64,000 nt of DNA from Mesorhizobium sp. B2-1-1. Lineage in GTDB: Bacteria; Pseudomonadota; Alphaproteobacteria; Rhizobiales; Rhizobiaceae. The stretch's first letter is position 1. The number at the start of each line of letters is the position of its first letter. The position numbers and the translations under genes are program-made. The DNA lies in contig NZ_CP083954.1 in the NCBI RefSeq assembly GCF_006442975.2, forward strand, positions 1,681,501 to 1,745,500. The letters run 5' to 3'. This document shows, in pieces, positions 43,974-53,564 of this stretch. The notes below the pieces were generated by a model. The model did not search any database, was not told where the DNA came from, and saw only the letters and a list, made by a program, of their open reading frames with translations.

Positions 43974-44915
43974 ATGCCCCAAACACGCAAGATCATCATC
44001 GACACGGATCCTGGCCAGGACGATGCCGTCGCCATATTGCTGGCGCTTGGCAGCCCCGAGCTGGAGATCGTCGGCATATCAGCCGTAGCCGGCAACGTGC
44101 CGCTGAACCTTACCGAAAAGAACGCCCGCAAGATCTGCGAACTGGCCGGCCGACCCGACATCAAGGTCTATGCCGGCGCCGTCCGTCCGCTGGCGCGTGA
44201 ACTGGTTACGGCCGAGGCGGTGCATGGCCAAACTGGCCTCAACGGGCCACAATTGCCCGAACCGACGATGAAGCTGCAGGATAAGTACGCCGTCGATTTC
44301 ATCGTCGAGACGCTGATGAAGGAAGAGAGCGGCAGCATCACGCTGTGCGCTCTCGGGCCGCTCACCAATATCGCGCTGGCGCTGATCCGCGAGCCGAAGA
44401 TCGCGCCGCGCATCAAGGAAATCATCCTGATGGGCGGTGGCTTCTTCGAAGGCGGCAATGTCACGCCGGCGGCCGAATTCAACATTTATGTCGATCCGCA
44501 CGCGGCCGAGGTGGTGTTGAAATCCGGCATTCCGATCGTGCTGATGCCGCTCGACGTCACCCACAAGGCGCTGACCACCGCCAAGCGCACCCAGGCCTTT
44601 CGCAAGCTCGGCACCAAGGTCGGTACCGCAACGGCCGAGATGCTGGAGTTTTTCGAGCGTTTCGACGAGGAGAAATACGGCACCGATGGCGGGCCGCTGC
44701 ATGACCCCTGCGTCATCGCCTACCTGTTGAAACCGGAGCTGTTCAAAGGCCGTAACTGCAATGTCAGCGTGGAAACCAGCTCGGAACTGACCATGGGCAT
44801 GACCGTGATCGACTGGTGGGGCGTCACCAAGCGGGAAAAGAACGCCAAGGTGATGGGCGACATCGACCATGACGGCTTCTTCGCGCTGTTGCTGGAACGG
44901 CTGGGGCGGCTTTAA
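43974..44915 (+). CDS. Inosine/uridine-preferring nucleoside hydrolase
   Basis: A 313-residue enzyme that releases the base from a nucleoside. The N-terminal calcium-binding motif DTDPGQDDA (about 8-16) and the C-terminal GGPLHDPCVIAYLL (about 240-255, catalytic His) are intact. The chosen ATG (43974) precedes the conserved strand; an in-frame ATG at 43953 would add seven residues. With a ribokinase gene further downstream, it may contribute to ribose salvage, though the two genes are not in one operon. Confidence 0.9.
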   Translation: MPQTRKIIIDTDPGQDDAVAILLALGSPELEIVGISAVAGNVPLNLTEKNARKICELAGRPDIKVYAGAVRPLARELVTAEAVHGQTGLNGPQLPEPTMKLQDKYAVDFIVETLMKEESGSITLCALGPLTNIALALIREPKIAPRIKEIILMGGGFFEGGNVTPAAEFNIYVDPHAAEVVLKSGIPIVLMPLDVTHKALTTAKRTQAFRKLGTKVGTATAEMLEFFERFDEEKYGTDGGPLHDPCVIAYLLKPELFKGRNCNVSVETSSELTMGMTVIDWWGVTKREKNAKVMGDIDHDGFFALLLERLGRL

Positions 44916-44925
44916 ATCCGCCTCC

Positions 44926-45075
44926 TTACCCTCTCCCCTCGCGGGAAAAGGCGGCCTCGCGAAGCGAGGTCGGATGAGGGGTGTTCCGGGGAACGCCGAC
45001 GCCTCACTCCGTCACGCACCCCTCAACCATCTCGGCGCTGCGCGCCGATCCACCTTCCCCCACAAGGGGGAAGGA
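44926..45075. repeat. Intergenic repeat element containing palindromes
   Basis: The stretch between the nucleoside hydrolase stop and the convergent lysE-type gene begins CCTTACCCTCTCCCCTCGCG, the core shared with 827-854. It continues with CCTCGCG-AAG-CGAGG, TTCCGGGGAAC-like and GGCGC-TGC-GCGCC hairpins. It ends with CCTTCCCCC-ACAA-GGGGGAAGG (45053-45074), a strong stem. It has the look of a dispersed mosaic intergenic sequence and probably also ends transcription. Confidence 0.55.
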
Positions 45076-45088
45076 AAGGCGGCGGTGC

Positions 45089-45703
45089 TCACTTCGACCG
45101 TGAAAACGCCAGCCACAGGCCGCCGCCGATCATGAAGCTGCCGCTGATCCTGGACAGGAGCTTGACGCGGCGGGCGGACAGGATGCGACCGGCGCGGCCG
45201 GCGGCCAGCGCATAAGTCGAATCCGACATGGCGGCGAAGATCATGGCGGTGAGGCCCATGACGGCGATCTGCAGCGAATAATTGCCTTGCGGCGCGATGA
45301 ATTGCGGAAAGAAGGCGCCGAAGAAGATCAGCGTCTTCGGGTTGCTGAGCGCTACCAGCAGGCCCTGCACGAAAAAGCCGCCGCGCGGCTTCCGCGCCGT
45401 TCCGTCGGCGTTCAGCTTGCCCTTGGACCGGAACATCTGCACGCCCATCCAGATCAGGTAGGCGGCACCGATCAGCCGCACCCATTCGAACCAGTGCCCC
45501 ATACCCGATATCAGCGTGTTGAGGCCGATGCCGACGATGGCGATCATGACCGCCAGGCCGGCCTGCGTGCCGGCGACATTGGCCAGGCCGGCGCGGGAGC
45601 CATGACGGATGCTGTTGGCGATGATCAGCGTGACCGTCGGCCCTGGCACCAGGATGATGACGACGCACGCAAGGACATAGGCGGCATAGAGTTCCAGCGA
45701 CAT
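45089..45703 (-). CDS. LysE family amino acid exporter
   Basis: A 204-residue membrane protein with five to six helices. It has the family start AYVLACVVIILVPGPTVTLIIANS (about 6-30) and GTQAGLAVMIAIVGIG. A central loop (KGKLNADGTARKPRGG) precedes the second half (FFVQGLLVALSNPKTLIFFGAFFPQF). It exports amino acids or related metabolites; the substrate is unknown. The ATG at 45703 is chosen over 45745. Confidence 0.87.
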   Translation of the reverse strand: MSLELYAAYVLACVVIILVPGPTVTLIIANSIRHGSRAGLANVAGTQAGLAVMIAIVGIGLNTLISGMGHWFEWVRLIGAAYLIWMGVQMFRSKGKLNADGTARKPRGGFFVQGLLVALSNPKTLIFFGAFFPQFIAPQGNYSLQIAVMGLTAMIFAAMSDSTYALAAGRAGRILSARRVKLLSRISGSFMIGGGLWLAFSRSK

Positions 45704-45813
45704 GATTTTTCCCTCGGGCAGAATGCCGCCTGTGCGGCGCCACAATCAATGCATGGCGGCGATGCCGGTGCAAGCCGGCACATGGAGCCGCGCGATACGC
45801 AGATGCACCGGAT

Positions 45814-47253
45814 TCAGGCGCCGGACGGCCACGGCAGTGTCGTCTCATAGGCCGCCGCCGCCTTCAGCACAGCCATGTCGCCACGCGGCCGGCCGATCAG
45901 TTGCATGCCCATCGGCCGGCCTCTGGCGTCGAAGCCGACCGGCACGCTGACGGCCGGGCAGCCGCCCATGGTCGCGGGCGCCGAAACCTGCATCCAGCGG
46001 TGATAGCTGTCCATCGGCTGGCCGGCGATCTCGCGCGGCCAATGGGTGCCGACGTCGAACGGAAAGACTTGCGCGGTCGGCAATGCAATCAGGTCGAAGC
46101 GGTCGAACAGCGACAGCAGCATCCGGTACCAGGACGTCCGGACGACCGAGGCGGCGCGAATCCGGGGCGCCGTCAGGAGTTGCGCGTTCTCCACCTCCCA
46201 GACGGCTTCGGGCTTCAACAGGGCGCGCCTGGCGGGATCGTCATAATGCACTTTCAGCGCGCAGCCGCTGCTTGCCTGGCGCAACGTCACGAAGGCCTGC
46301 CACAAGGCCTCGAAATCAAAATCCTGTACCAGTGCCTCGGCCTTGAACGATGCCTCCCCGAAGCGGTCGAGCGCGGCTTGGCAGAGCTCGAGAATGCCGG
46401 GCTCCATGGGCAAATGCCCGCCCAGATCGCCGAGCCAGGCGACACGGCCGCCTTTGGCGGGCATATGCAGGCCTTCGAGGAAGGAGCCTTGTTTCTCATA
46501 GGACAAGGGTGCGCGCGGATGATGGCCCGCCTGCACGTCGAGCAGCAGCGCCATGTCGCCGACATTGCGACCCATCGGCCCATCGACGCCCATCTGGGCA
46601 TGAAAGACCTCGACGTCCGGGCCGCCGGGGACGAGCCCCTGCGATGGCCGGAAACCATAGACATTGTTCCAGGCGGCTGGATTGCGCAACGAGCCGCCGA
46701 AGTCGCTGCCGTCGGCGACGGGCACCATGTCCAGCGCCAGCGCCACCGCGGCGCCGCCGCTCGAGCCGCCGGCGCTCAAATCTGGATCAAAGGCGTTCAG
46801 CGTCGGGCCGAACACGGGATTGTAGGTGTTGGAGCCGAGGCCGAATTCGGGAACGTTGGTCTTGCCGATGATGATGGCGCCGGCCTTGCGCATGCGCTCG
46901 ACGAAGAAATCGTCCTCCTGCGGCACGAAATCGGCGAAGATCGGCGAGCCGAAGGAGGTGCGCAGGCCGCGGGTCATTGCGAGATCCTTGACCGCGATCG
47001 GCAGGCCGAAGAGCGCACCGGCCCGGTCCGGACGGGCATCGGCTGCGTCGGCCTCGCGCAGGATATCGCTACGATCGCGCATGGAAACGATGGCATTGAC
47101 GAGCGGGTTGACGGCTTCGATGCGGTCGAGGAATGCCGTCACGACCTCACGTACCGAAAGTTTCCTTTGCCGGATCGCGTCGGCCAGTTCGACGGCGGGC
47201 AGGCGGCATATGTCGCCGGCCGGTGGCGCGGCATGCTTCGTCTGGGGGCGCAT
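45814..47253 (-). CDS. Amidase (amidase signature family)
   Basis: A 479-residue enzyme with the Ser-cisSer-Lys triad: K89 (PIAVKDLAM), S165 in AGGSSGGAA, and the nucleophile S188 in SDFGGSLRNPA. It hydrolyses an amide of unknown identity and resembles the indoleacetamide or glutamyl-amidase groups. A ribokinase gene lies upstream with a 10-base gap on the same strand, so co-transcription is likely, though a functional link is not evident. Confidence 0.88.
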   Translation of the reverse strand: MRPQTKHAAPPAGDICRLPAVELADAIRQRKLSVREVVTAFLDRIEAVNPLVNAIVSMRDRSDILREADAADARPDRAGALFGLPIAVKDLAMTRGLRTSFGSPIFADFVPQEDDFFVERMRKAGAIIIGKTNVPEFGLGSNTYNPVFGPTLNAFDPDLSAGGSSGGAAVALALDMVPVADGSDFGGSLRNPAAWNNVYGFRPSQGLVPGGPDVEVFHAQMGVDGPMGRNVGDMALLLDVQAGHHPRAPLSYEKQGSFLEGLHMPAKGGRVAWLGDLGGHLPMEPGILELCQAALDRFGEASFKAEALVQDFDFEALWQAFVTLRQASSGCALKVHYDDPARRALLKPEAVWEVENAQLLTAPRIRAASVVRTSWYRMLLSLFDRFDLIALPTAQVFPFDVGTHWPREIAGQPMDSYHRWMQVSAPATMGGCPAVSVPVGFDARGRPMGMQLIGRPRGDMAVLKAAAAYETTLPWPSGA

Positions 47254-47263
47254 TCTGGTCGTC

Positions 47264-48169
47264 TCAGCGGGATTTCAGGAGTGCCTGGTCGACATCGGCG
47301 GCCAACGGGATCGCCGGCTGGGCGCCCGGCTTCAGGCATGCCAGCGAGCCGGCCGCGCCGGCCCGGGCGAGCGCCTGTTCGAGGGGCAGGCCCGACGACA
47401 GGCCGGCGGCGAAATAGCCGCAAAAGGTGTCGCCTGCACCAACCGTGTCGACCGGGGTGATCTTCAATGCGGGCACCGTCAGGGAATCGGTCGGCGTCGC
47501 CGCCATCACGCCGTCGCCGCCGAGCGTGACGACGATGGTGCGGCCGGTTTTCCCGGCAAAGTCGCGCATCCGTGCCGCGCGGTCGCGCCCGCTCAGCGAC
47601 AGCACCTCGCCATACAGGTCGAACTCGGTCTCGTTGGCGACGACATAGTCGGCCTTGCCGAGCAAGCCGGCCGCGTCGCGATGGAAGGGTGCGGTGTTGA
47701 GCACGGTGACGGCACCGGCCGCACTTGCCTGATCGAGCGCGGCTTCGACGGTCGCAAGCGGGATCTCGTGTTGCAGGAGCATGACATCGCCTTTTCCGGG
47801 GAAGGCCTTGGACAGGTCGCCGGGCAGCACCGAGGCGTTGGCACCCGGCACCACGGCGATAATGTTCTCGCCATCGTCGCCGACCATGATCAGCGCGGTG
47901 CCCGTCGAGGCAAAAGTTTCGCCCACGCCAGACAGATCCACCTTGGCCTGGCGCAGCAGCGCCAGGGCCTCGCCGGCGAAACTATCCTTGCCGACGGCTC
48001 CCACCATGCGCACCTTGGCGCCGGCGCGCGCGGCGGCCAACGCCTGGTTGGCGCCCTTGCCACCGGGCGCGGTGGCGAAACCGGAGCCGCTCACCGTCTC
48101 GCCAGGGCTCGGCAAGCGGTCGACATTGGCGATAAGGTCGAGATTGATCGAGCCGACGACGATGATCAA
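47264..48169 (-). CDS. rbsK: Ribokinase
   Basis: A 301-residue PfkB-family kinase that phosphorylates ribose. The substrate motif GGKGANQALAAARAGA (about 35-50) and the catalytic GAGDTFCGYFAAGL (about 245-258, Asp base) are present. I choose the TTG at 48169, since GAGGAGG lies six bases upstream, rather than the ATG at 48184 that contains this SD. No rbs transporter genes are adjacent. Confidence 0.9.
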   Translation of the reverse strand: MIIVVGSINLDLIANVDRLPSPGETVSGSGFATAPGGKGANQALAAARAGAKVRMVGAVGKDSFAGEALALLRQAKVDLSGVGETFASTGTALIMVGDDGENIIAVVPGANASVLPGDLSKAFPGKGDVMLLQHEIPLATVEAALDQASAAGAVTVLNTAPFHRDAAGLLGKADYVVANETEFDLYGEVLSLSGRDRAARMRDFAGKTGRTIVVTLGGDGVMAATPTDSLTVPALKITPVDTVGAGDTFCGYFAAGLSSGLPLEQALARAGAAGSLACLKPGAQPAIPLAADVDQALLKSR

Positions 48170-48332
48170 GGAATGCCTCCTCATGAATGAGCGGGAAGCT
48201 ATCCTGTAAGATCGTTGCTTTCCAGTGCATGCCGATATGGCAAGCGCTGCGGTGCCGCGTCCTGCGAGTCAGCGGGGCGTCGTCGTTTTCCACGTGACAA
48301 TGCCGGCGGAAGGTTCGCCGGCGTTCCCGATT

Positions 48333-49211
48333 TCAAGAGGTGACCTGTCCCGCCTCCCAGCCCAGAATGGCGCGCTTGCGGGTCAGGCCCCAGTGGTAGC
48401 CGGTGAGGTCGCCGGATTTGCCGATGGCGCGGTGGCAAGGCACCACGAAGGAGAGCGGGTTGGCGCCGTTGGCGGCGCCGACGGCGCGGCTGGCGCTCGG
48501 CGCGCCGATGCTGGCGGCAATCGAGGAATAGGTGCGAGCCTTGCCCATCGGAATCTGGAGCAAGGCCTCCCAGACGCGAACCTGGAAGTCGGTGCCGATC
48601 ATCACGACATGCAGCGGCTGGTCCGGGCGCCACAGCGTCGGGTCGAAGATACGCGCGGCGTAGGGACCGGTCGCGACCATATCCTCGACATAGACGGCAT
48701 TCGGCCAGCGGCTGGACATATCGGCGAAAGCGGCGCGTTCCTCGCCCGGATCGCTGAAGGCGAGGCCGGCAAGCCCGCGGTCGGTGGCCATGATCAGGGC
48801 AGTGCCGAATGGCGAGGTATGATAGCCATAGCGGATGGTGAGCCCGGCGCCGCGCGTCTTGTAGTCGCCCGGCGACATCGCCTCATGGGTGACGAACAGG
48901 TCGTGCAGCCGGCCGGGGCCGGACATGCCGAGCTCGAACGAGGTTTCGAGCAGCGGCATGCCGGAATCGAGCAGCCTGCGGGCATGGTCCAGCGTCACCG
49001 CCTGCAGGAATGCTTTGGGCGACAGGCCTGCCCAGCGTGTGAACAGCTTCTGCAGGCCGGTCGGCGTCTCGCCGACCTCCTCTGCAAGCTCCTCGAGAGA
49101 AGGCTGGTCGCGATAGTCGAGGCTGATCTTCTCGATGGCGCGGCGCACGATTTCGTAGTCGTTGCCTTCGGGCGTGATGTCCTTCTTGAGGACTGCTGTC
49201 TGGGTGCTCAT
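48333..49211 (-). CDS. Ada-like protein: AraC-type HTH plus O6-methylguanine-DNA methyltransferase
   Basis: A 292-residue protein with an N-terminal AraC-type HTH (about 20-115, SLEELAEEVGETPTGLQKLF) and a C-terminal MGMT domain (about 120-285). The MGMT domain has the acceptor motif PCHRAIG (C259). The N-terminal zinc/phosphotriester domain of E. coli Ada is absent. It repairs O6-alkylguanine and probably acts as a regulator. The TTT in the DNA-binding region cannot be resolved further. Confidence 0.9.
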   Translation of the reverse strand: MSTQTAVLKKDITPEGNDYEIVRRAIEKISLDYRDQPSLEELAEEVGETPTGLQKLFTRWAGLSPKAFLQAVTLDHARRLLDSGMPLLETSFELGMSGPGRLHDLFVTHEAMSPGDYKTRGAGLTIRYGYHTSPFGTALIMATDRGLAGLAFSDPGEERAAFADMSSRWPNAVYVEDMVATGPYAARIFDPTLWRPDQPLHVVMIGTDFQVRVWEALLQIPMGKARTYSSIAASIGAPSASRAVGAANGANPLSFVVPCHRAIGKSGDLTGYHWGLTRKRAILGWEAGQVTS

Positions 49212-49325
49212 GGGAATTCTCCTTGAGCCGGAATATCAGCCCTTGGGGCGCCGATCGCCACCCGAAACTTGCCTTCTTGCGGCGCATACCCAGATAAACT
49301 CTGGTTTTCGAGCCCAGGAGTCGCC

Positions 49326-50141
49326 ATGGCGGGTGAAAAGGTAAATCTCGCCGGCGCGAAAGAAACCTTGCTGATGACGCTCTACGGCAAGGCGCTGGAA
49401 AGCCGGATGCCCCATTCGCTGCTTGGGGATCGTTTCGCCGACGAGGCGGTGCGTAAGATCGACTATGATTTCTCAAGACTCAAGGTCGACAGCAATCTCG
49501 GCATCGGCCTGGCGATCAGGGCAAAGACGCTGGACGTCCGCGTCGAGGAGTTTCTGGCCAGAAATCCTGATGCCATCGTGCTGCATCTGGGGTGCGGGCT
49601 CGACACGCGCATCTTCCGGGTCAATCCGCCACCAGGCGTCGACTGGTTCGATGTCGACTATCCGGAAGTCATTGAACTCAGGCGCAAGCTTTACCCGCCG
49701 CGCGACCGCTATCGCCTCATCGCTTCGTCGGTAACAGAGCCGGACTGGCTGGCTGAAGTGCCCCGGAACCGACCGGCCATCGTGGTGGCGGAGGGGCTGA
49801 CGCCCTATCTCCCGGCCGAGGAAGGGTTCCGCCTGTTCTCGCGCCTGGTGATACATCTTGCCGGCGGCGACCTGATTTTCGACGCTTACAGCGGTTTCGG
49901 CCTGAAGCTGCTGCGCCTCAATCCGGCGATCAGGGCGACAGGCGCCGAGGTCCACTGGGCGATCGAGGATCCGCACGAACTGGAACTGGCTGTCCCGAAG
50001 CTCCGATTCATCGAAGACATCCCGGCCTATGGACCTGAACACGCCGCCCGCATGGGCTGGCCCGCGCAGCTGTTCGTTCGGCTTTGGAAATACATTCCCG
50101 CACTGCGCAAGATCGGCAGGCTTTTGCGCTATCGCTTCTGA
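49326..50141 (+). CDS. Class I SAM-dependent methyltransferase, LCM/PPM1 (polyketide O-methyltransferase) type
   Basis: A 271-residue methyltransferase. It starts MAGEKVNLAGAKETLLMTLYGKA, with SRMPHSLLGDRFADEAVRKIDYDF at 25-50 as the family N-terminal signature. Motif I is VLHLGCGLDTRIFRV (about 96-110), followed by WFDVDYPEVIELRRKL. Such enzymes methylate carboxyl or hydroxyl groups, including leucine carboxyl methyltransferases and polyketide O-methyltransferases. The substrate is unknown. The ATG at 49326 follows CAGGAG. Confidence 0.85.
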   Translation: MAGEKVNLAGAKETLLMTLYGKALESRMPHSLLGDRFADEAVRKIDYDFSRLKVDSNLGIGLAIRAKTLDVRVEEFLARNPDAIVLHLGCGLDTRIFRVNPPPGVDWFDVDYPEVIELRRKLYPPRDRYRLIASSVTEPDWLAEVPRNRPAIVVAEGLTPYLPAEEGFRLFSRLVIHLAGGDLIFDAYSGFGLKLLRLNPAIRATGAEVHWAIEDPHELELAVPKLRFIEDIPAYGPEHAARMGWPAQLFVRLWKYIPALRKIGRLLRYRF

Positions 50142-50186
50142 AACGTCGTACCCTTGTTCGACGCGGTCCGGACGCAAGCTGTTCGG

Positions 50187-50681
50187 CTAGCGCGCCTTGG
50201 CGGTGGCGAGCGCACGTGAAAAGGCGGTGGCGAAGCTTTCGCGGGAATCGGGGTCGAGAAAGCCGCCGATCGCCACGTTTTGTCCCTGCGCCTCGACCGC
50301 CATCCGGGTGATGCCGATTTCGGCGTGACGGGCGACCGAAAAGCGCGCCCAGAACGGGTTGAAGCGGTGCGCTTCCGATTTTCCCGACGGCGCGGTCTTG
50401 CGGATATCGAGGCTGGTGCGCGAGATCGACACCTCCTCGCGGGCGCGGGCGGCACGGTAGTTCATGCGGAAGGCAATGTAGACGGCGACAACGTCCAGAC
50501 CGAAGAAGCCGAAAACCGGCCAGGCGCCGCGCGACAGGAAAAAAGCCCCGGTCACCAGCCAGCCGAACAGCAGCGCGACCATCAGCACGGCGAAGCCGGT
50601 CTTGCCCAGCGACCGGTGCGGGGTCAGCAAGGCGCTGAAGAAGGGTTCGTCCGCCTGGAACGAGGCATTTGTGTCGTTCAT
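50187..50681 (-). CDS. DUF2244 domain membrane protein
   Basis: A 164-residue protein with two adjacent membrane segments (about 29-70) and a C-terminal soluble domain. That domain contains VSISRTSLDIRKTAPSG and PFWARFSVARHAEIGITRMAVEAQGQ. The family is common in alphaproteobacteria and of unknown function. It is divergent from nth, whose start lies 23 bases away. It is convergent with the methyltransferase gene. Confidence 0.83.
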   Translation of the reverse strand: MNDTNASFQADEPFFSALLTPHRSLGKTGFAVLMVALLFGWLVTGAFFLSRGAWPVFGFFGLDVVAVYIAFRMNYRAARAREEVSISRTSLDIRKTAPSGKSEAHRFNPFWARFSVARHAEIGITRMAVEAQGQNVAIGGFLDPDSRESFATAFSRALATAKAR

Positions 50682-50703
50682 ATCTGGATATTATAGGAAG
50701 GAA

Positions 50704-51507
50704 ATGGCAAGCCCCAAGTCCAAAGTACCCGCACAATCCGAAAAGAAGCCACTGCCTGGACCGCGCGACGGCTCGAACGCCAAGCCCAGCCCCAGGCCGG
50801 CCCGATCCAGAACGCTCTACAGTCCGGCGGAGGTGCACGAGATTTTCCGGCGCTTTGCCGTCCAGCGGCCGGAGCCGAAGGGCGAGCTCGAACATGTAAA
50901 CCCCTTCACCCTGCTGGTGGCCGTCGTGCTGTCGGCGCAGGCGACCGACGCTGGCGTCAACAAGGCGACGCGGGCGCTGTTCAAGATCGCCGATACGCCG
51001 CGCAAAATGCTGGATCTGGGTGAGGCCAGGGTCGGCGACTATATCAGGACCATCGGTCTGTGGCGCAACAAGGCCAAGAACGTCATCGCGCTGTCGCAGG
51101 CATTGATTCGCGATCATGGTGGCGAGGTGCCGGACAGCCGGGACGAACTGGTCAAATTGCCGGGGGTCGGGCGCAAGACCGCCAATGTCGTGCTCAACAT
51201 GGCCTTCGGCCAGCACACGATGGCCGTCGACACGCACATCTTCCGCATCGGCAACCGCATAGGACTGGCGCCCGGCAAGACGCCCGACCAGGTCGAGCAG
51301 GGGCTGTTGAAGATCATTCCCGACGAATATATGCGCCACGCGCATCACTGGCTGATCCTGCATGGCCGCTACGTCTGCAAGGCGCGCAAGCCGGATTGCC
51401 CGGCCTGCGTCATCGCCGACCTCTGCAAGGCGCAGGAAAAGACGACCAGCGTGCCGGCGCCGCTGGTCGAGATCGCTCCGCTCGAGGAAGCGAGCGGAAT
51501 TCAATAA
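50704..51507 (+). CDS. nth: Endonuclease III (DNA glycosylase/AP lyase)
   Basis: A 267-residue base-excision repair enzyme for oxidised pyrimidines. The helix-hairpin-helix LPGVGRKTANVVLN contains the catalytic Lys, VDTHIFRIGNR contains the catalytic Asp, and four C-terminal Cys (CKARKPDCPACVIADLC pattern) hold the 4Fe-4S cluster. The first 45 residues are a basic tail. The ATG at 50704 has AGGAAGGAA immediately upstream. One base separates its stop from the convergent tctA stop. Confidence 0.94.
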   Translation: MASPKSKVPAQSEKKPLPGPRDGSNAKPSPRPARSRTLYSPAEVHEIFRRFAVQRPEPKGELEHVNPFTLLVAVVLSAQATDAGVNKATRALFKIADTPRKMLDLGEARVGDYIRTIGLWRNKAKNVIALSQALIRDHGGEVPDSRDELVKLPGVGRKTANVVLNMAFGQHTMAVDTHIFRIGNRIGLAPGKTPDQVEQGLLKIIPDEYMRHAHHWLILHGRYVCKARKPDCPACVIADLCKAQEKTTSVPAPLVEIAPLEEASGIQ

Positions 51508-51508
51508 G

Positions 51509-53017
51509 TTAACTCTCCTCCACAAACACCTCTTCGCGCTTCTTCTTGACCGCGGGCAGGAAGACGATGACGAGCACGGCGAGCGCGATGAGGAGCAGGC
51601 CGGCGCTGATCGGTCTCGTCACGAAGGCGCTGGGATCGCCACGCGACAGAATCATGGCCCGGCGGAGATTTTCCTCAAGCAGGGGGCCAAGCACGAAGCC
51701 GAGCAGCAGGGGCGCGGGTTCGCAGCGCAGTTTGGTCAGGAGATAGCCGAGGAAGCCGAAAAAGGCGACGGCGTAGAGGTCGTAGACATTGGTGTTGACG
51801 CTGTAAACGCCGATCGAGCAGAACGCCATGATGATCGGGAAAAGCACGTAATAGGGGATCGTAAGCAGCTTCACCCAGAGCCCGATCAGCGGCAGGTTCA
51901 GGACGATCAGCATCAGGTTGCCGATCCACATGGAGGCGATGATGCCCCAGAAAAGCGCCGGCTGTTCGGTCGCGACATTCGGGCCGGGCACGATGCCCTG
52001 GATGATCATCGCGCCGATCATCAGCGCCATGACCGGATTGGCTGGAATGCCGAGCGTCAGCATGGGGATGAAGGAGGTCTGCGCGCCGGCATTGTTGGCC
52101 GATTCCGGCCCGGCGACGCCTGCGATCGCGCCCTTGCCGAATTCTTCCGGGTTTTTCGATACGCGCTTCTCGACCGTGTAGGAGGCAAAGGCCGCAAGGA
52201 TCGCGCCGCCTCCCGGCAGGATGCCGAGCGCTGAACCAATGATCGTTCCGCGCACGATGGGCGCCGCCATGCGCCTGAAGTCGTCGCGGGTGGGCATGAG
52301 CCCTGAAACCTTTCGGATCATTACCGAGCGCTCATGCTCGTTCTCGAGGTTGCGCAGGATCTCGGCAATGCCGAAGACGCCGACCGCCACGGCGACGAAA
52401 TTCAGCCCGTCGGCATATTCGGGGATGCCGAGCGTGAAGCGCGGCGTGCCGGTGTAGATATCGGTGCCGACAATGCCGAGCAACAGACCGAGCACGACCA
52501 TCGCCAGCGCCTTGACGATCGAACCGTGCGCAAGCGCGACCGACGAGACGAGGCCGACGACCATCAGCGAAAAATATTCGGCCGCGCCGAACTCCAGCGC
52601 GATCGAGGTCAGCGGCGGGGCGAAGATGGCGACGAGGAAGGTCGACACCGTGCCGGCGAAGAACGAACCGATCGCCGCGATCGCGAGTGCCGCGCCGGCG
52701 CGGCCGTTCCTGGCCATCTGATAGCCGTCGATCGCCGTGACGGCCGAGGACGATTCGCCGGGCATGTTGATGAGAATGGCCGTGGTCGAGCCGCCATATT
52801 GCGCACCGTAATAGATGCCGGCGAGCATGATGAGGGAGGAAACCGGGTCGCCGATCTGAAAGGTGATCGGCAAGAGCATGGCGATGGTCGCGGTGGCGCC
52901 AATTCCAGGCAGGACGCCGATCAGCGTGCCAAGAAGGACGCCGATCAGGCAGAAACCAAGGTTCGTCAGCGATGAAGCGGTCGAAAAGCCGAGCGCCAGA
53001 TTGTCGAGGAGCTCCAT
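51509..53017 (-). CDS. Tripartite tricarboxylate transporter, large membrane subunit (TctA), system 1
   Basis: A 502-residue membrane protein with about 11-12 helices. It has the TctA signatures [43 protein letters not shown] (about 65-90) and GVAGPESANNAGAQTSFIPMLTLGIPA. The ATG at 53017 is chosen since GAGGAG lies at proper spacing. It is the last gene of tctC-tctB-tctA on the minus strand. It probably imports a di- or tricarboxylate; specificity lies in the binding protein. Confidence 0.9.
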   Translation of the reverse strand: MELLDNLALGFSTASSLTNLGFCLIGVLLGTLIGVLPGIGATATIAMLLPITFQIGDPVSSLIMLAGIYYGAQYGGSTTAILINMPGESSSAVTAIDGYQMARNGRAGAALAIAAIGSFFAGTVSTFLVAIFAPPLTSIALEFGAAEYFSLMVVGLVSSVALAHGSIVKALAMVVLGLLLGIVGTDIYTGTPRFTLGIPEYADGLNFVAVAVGVFGIAEILRNLENEHERSVMIRKVSGLMPTRDDFRRMAAPIVRGTIIGSALGILPGGGAILAAFASYTVEKRVSKNPEEFGKGAIAGVAGPESANNAGAQTSFIPMLTLGIPANPVMALMIGAMIIQGIVPGPNVATEQPALFWGIIASMWIGNLMLIVLNLPLIGLWVKLLTIPYYVLFPIIMAFCSIGVYSVNTNVYDLYAVAFFGFLGYLLTKLRCEPAPLLLGFVLGPLLEENLRRAMILSRGDPSAFVTRPISAGLLLIALAVLVIVFLPAVKKKREEVFVEES

Positions 53018-53027
53018 GCTCATCTCC

Positions 53028-53489
53028 TCACAATGGCAGCCATGGGCCAAAGCGTCGGAACGGAAGGCCGAGTGCGTAGCTGAAGACGAAAAATGCAAAC
53101 AGGGTCAGGCCAGCCGACAGCACGAACGCGGTCAGCGGTTTCATGCGGCCGCTGGCGAACGATGCGATCAGCGCCGTCAGGAAGATTGACGGAATGAAGC
53201 CAAGGCCGCGCACCGTCAGGCCGAAGAAGATCGGAGCGGGAAGGATGAACAGCGAGCCGCGCCACGCAATGTAGCCGATCGGATCGCCCTCGAATCGCAC
53301 CGCCTGGAAGAGGATGACGAGGCCAAGCAGGATCAGCACGATCGCCAGCACCAGCGGGAAATAGCCCGGCCCCATGCGGAAGGCGGTGCCGATTTCCAGG
53401 CCGAGCGACTGCAACGCGAAAAATGCGCCGAAAACGATGAACAGCGCAGCGCATGTGCCGTTCGTCCTGTCGATTGCGAAAGCCTTCAT
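53028..53489 (-). CDS. Tripartite tricarboxylate transporter, small membrane subunit (TctB), system 1
   Basis: A 153-residue four-helix protein. It opens MKAFAIDRTNGTCAALFIV and has the TctB pattern FRMGPGYFPLVLAIVLILLGLVILF (about 37-62). The gene lies 10 bases before tctA and 75 bases after tctC on the minus strand. It forms the membrane complex with TctA. No regulator is adjacent to system 1. Confidence 0.86.
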   Translation of the reverse strand: MKAFAIDRTNGTCAALFIVFGAFFALQSLGLEIGTAFRMGPGYFPLVLAIVLILLGLVILFQAVRFEGDPIGYIAWRGSLFILPAPIFFGLTVRGLGFIPSIFLTALIASFASGRMKPLTAFVLSAGLTLFAFFVFSYALGLPFRRFGPWLPL

Positions 53490-53564
53490 GACATTCCTCC
53501 CAAGCTGCGGGCGCGCGACGATACCGAAGCGAAAACGGGGCGCCGGCGGCGCCCCGTTCAAAAC

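Noticed and set aside
48333..49211. Full Ada protein
   Set aside because: The N-terminal zinc domain with the phosphotriester-accepting Cys is missing; only HTH and MGMT parts are present.
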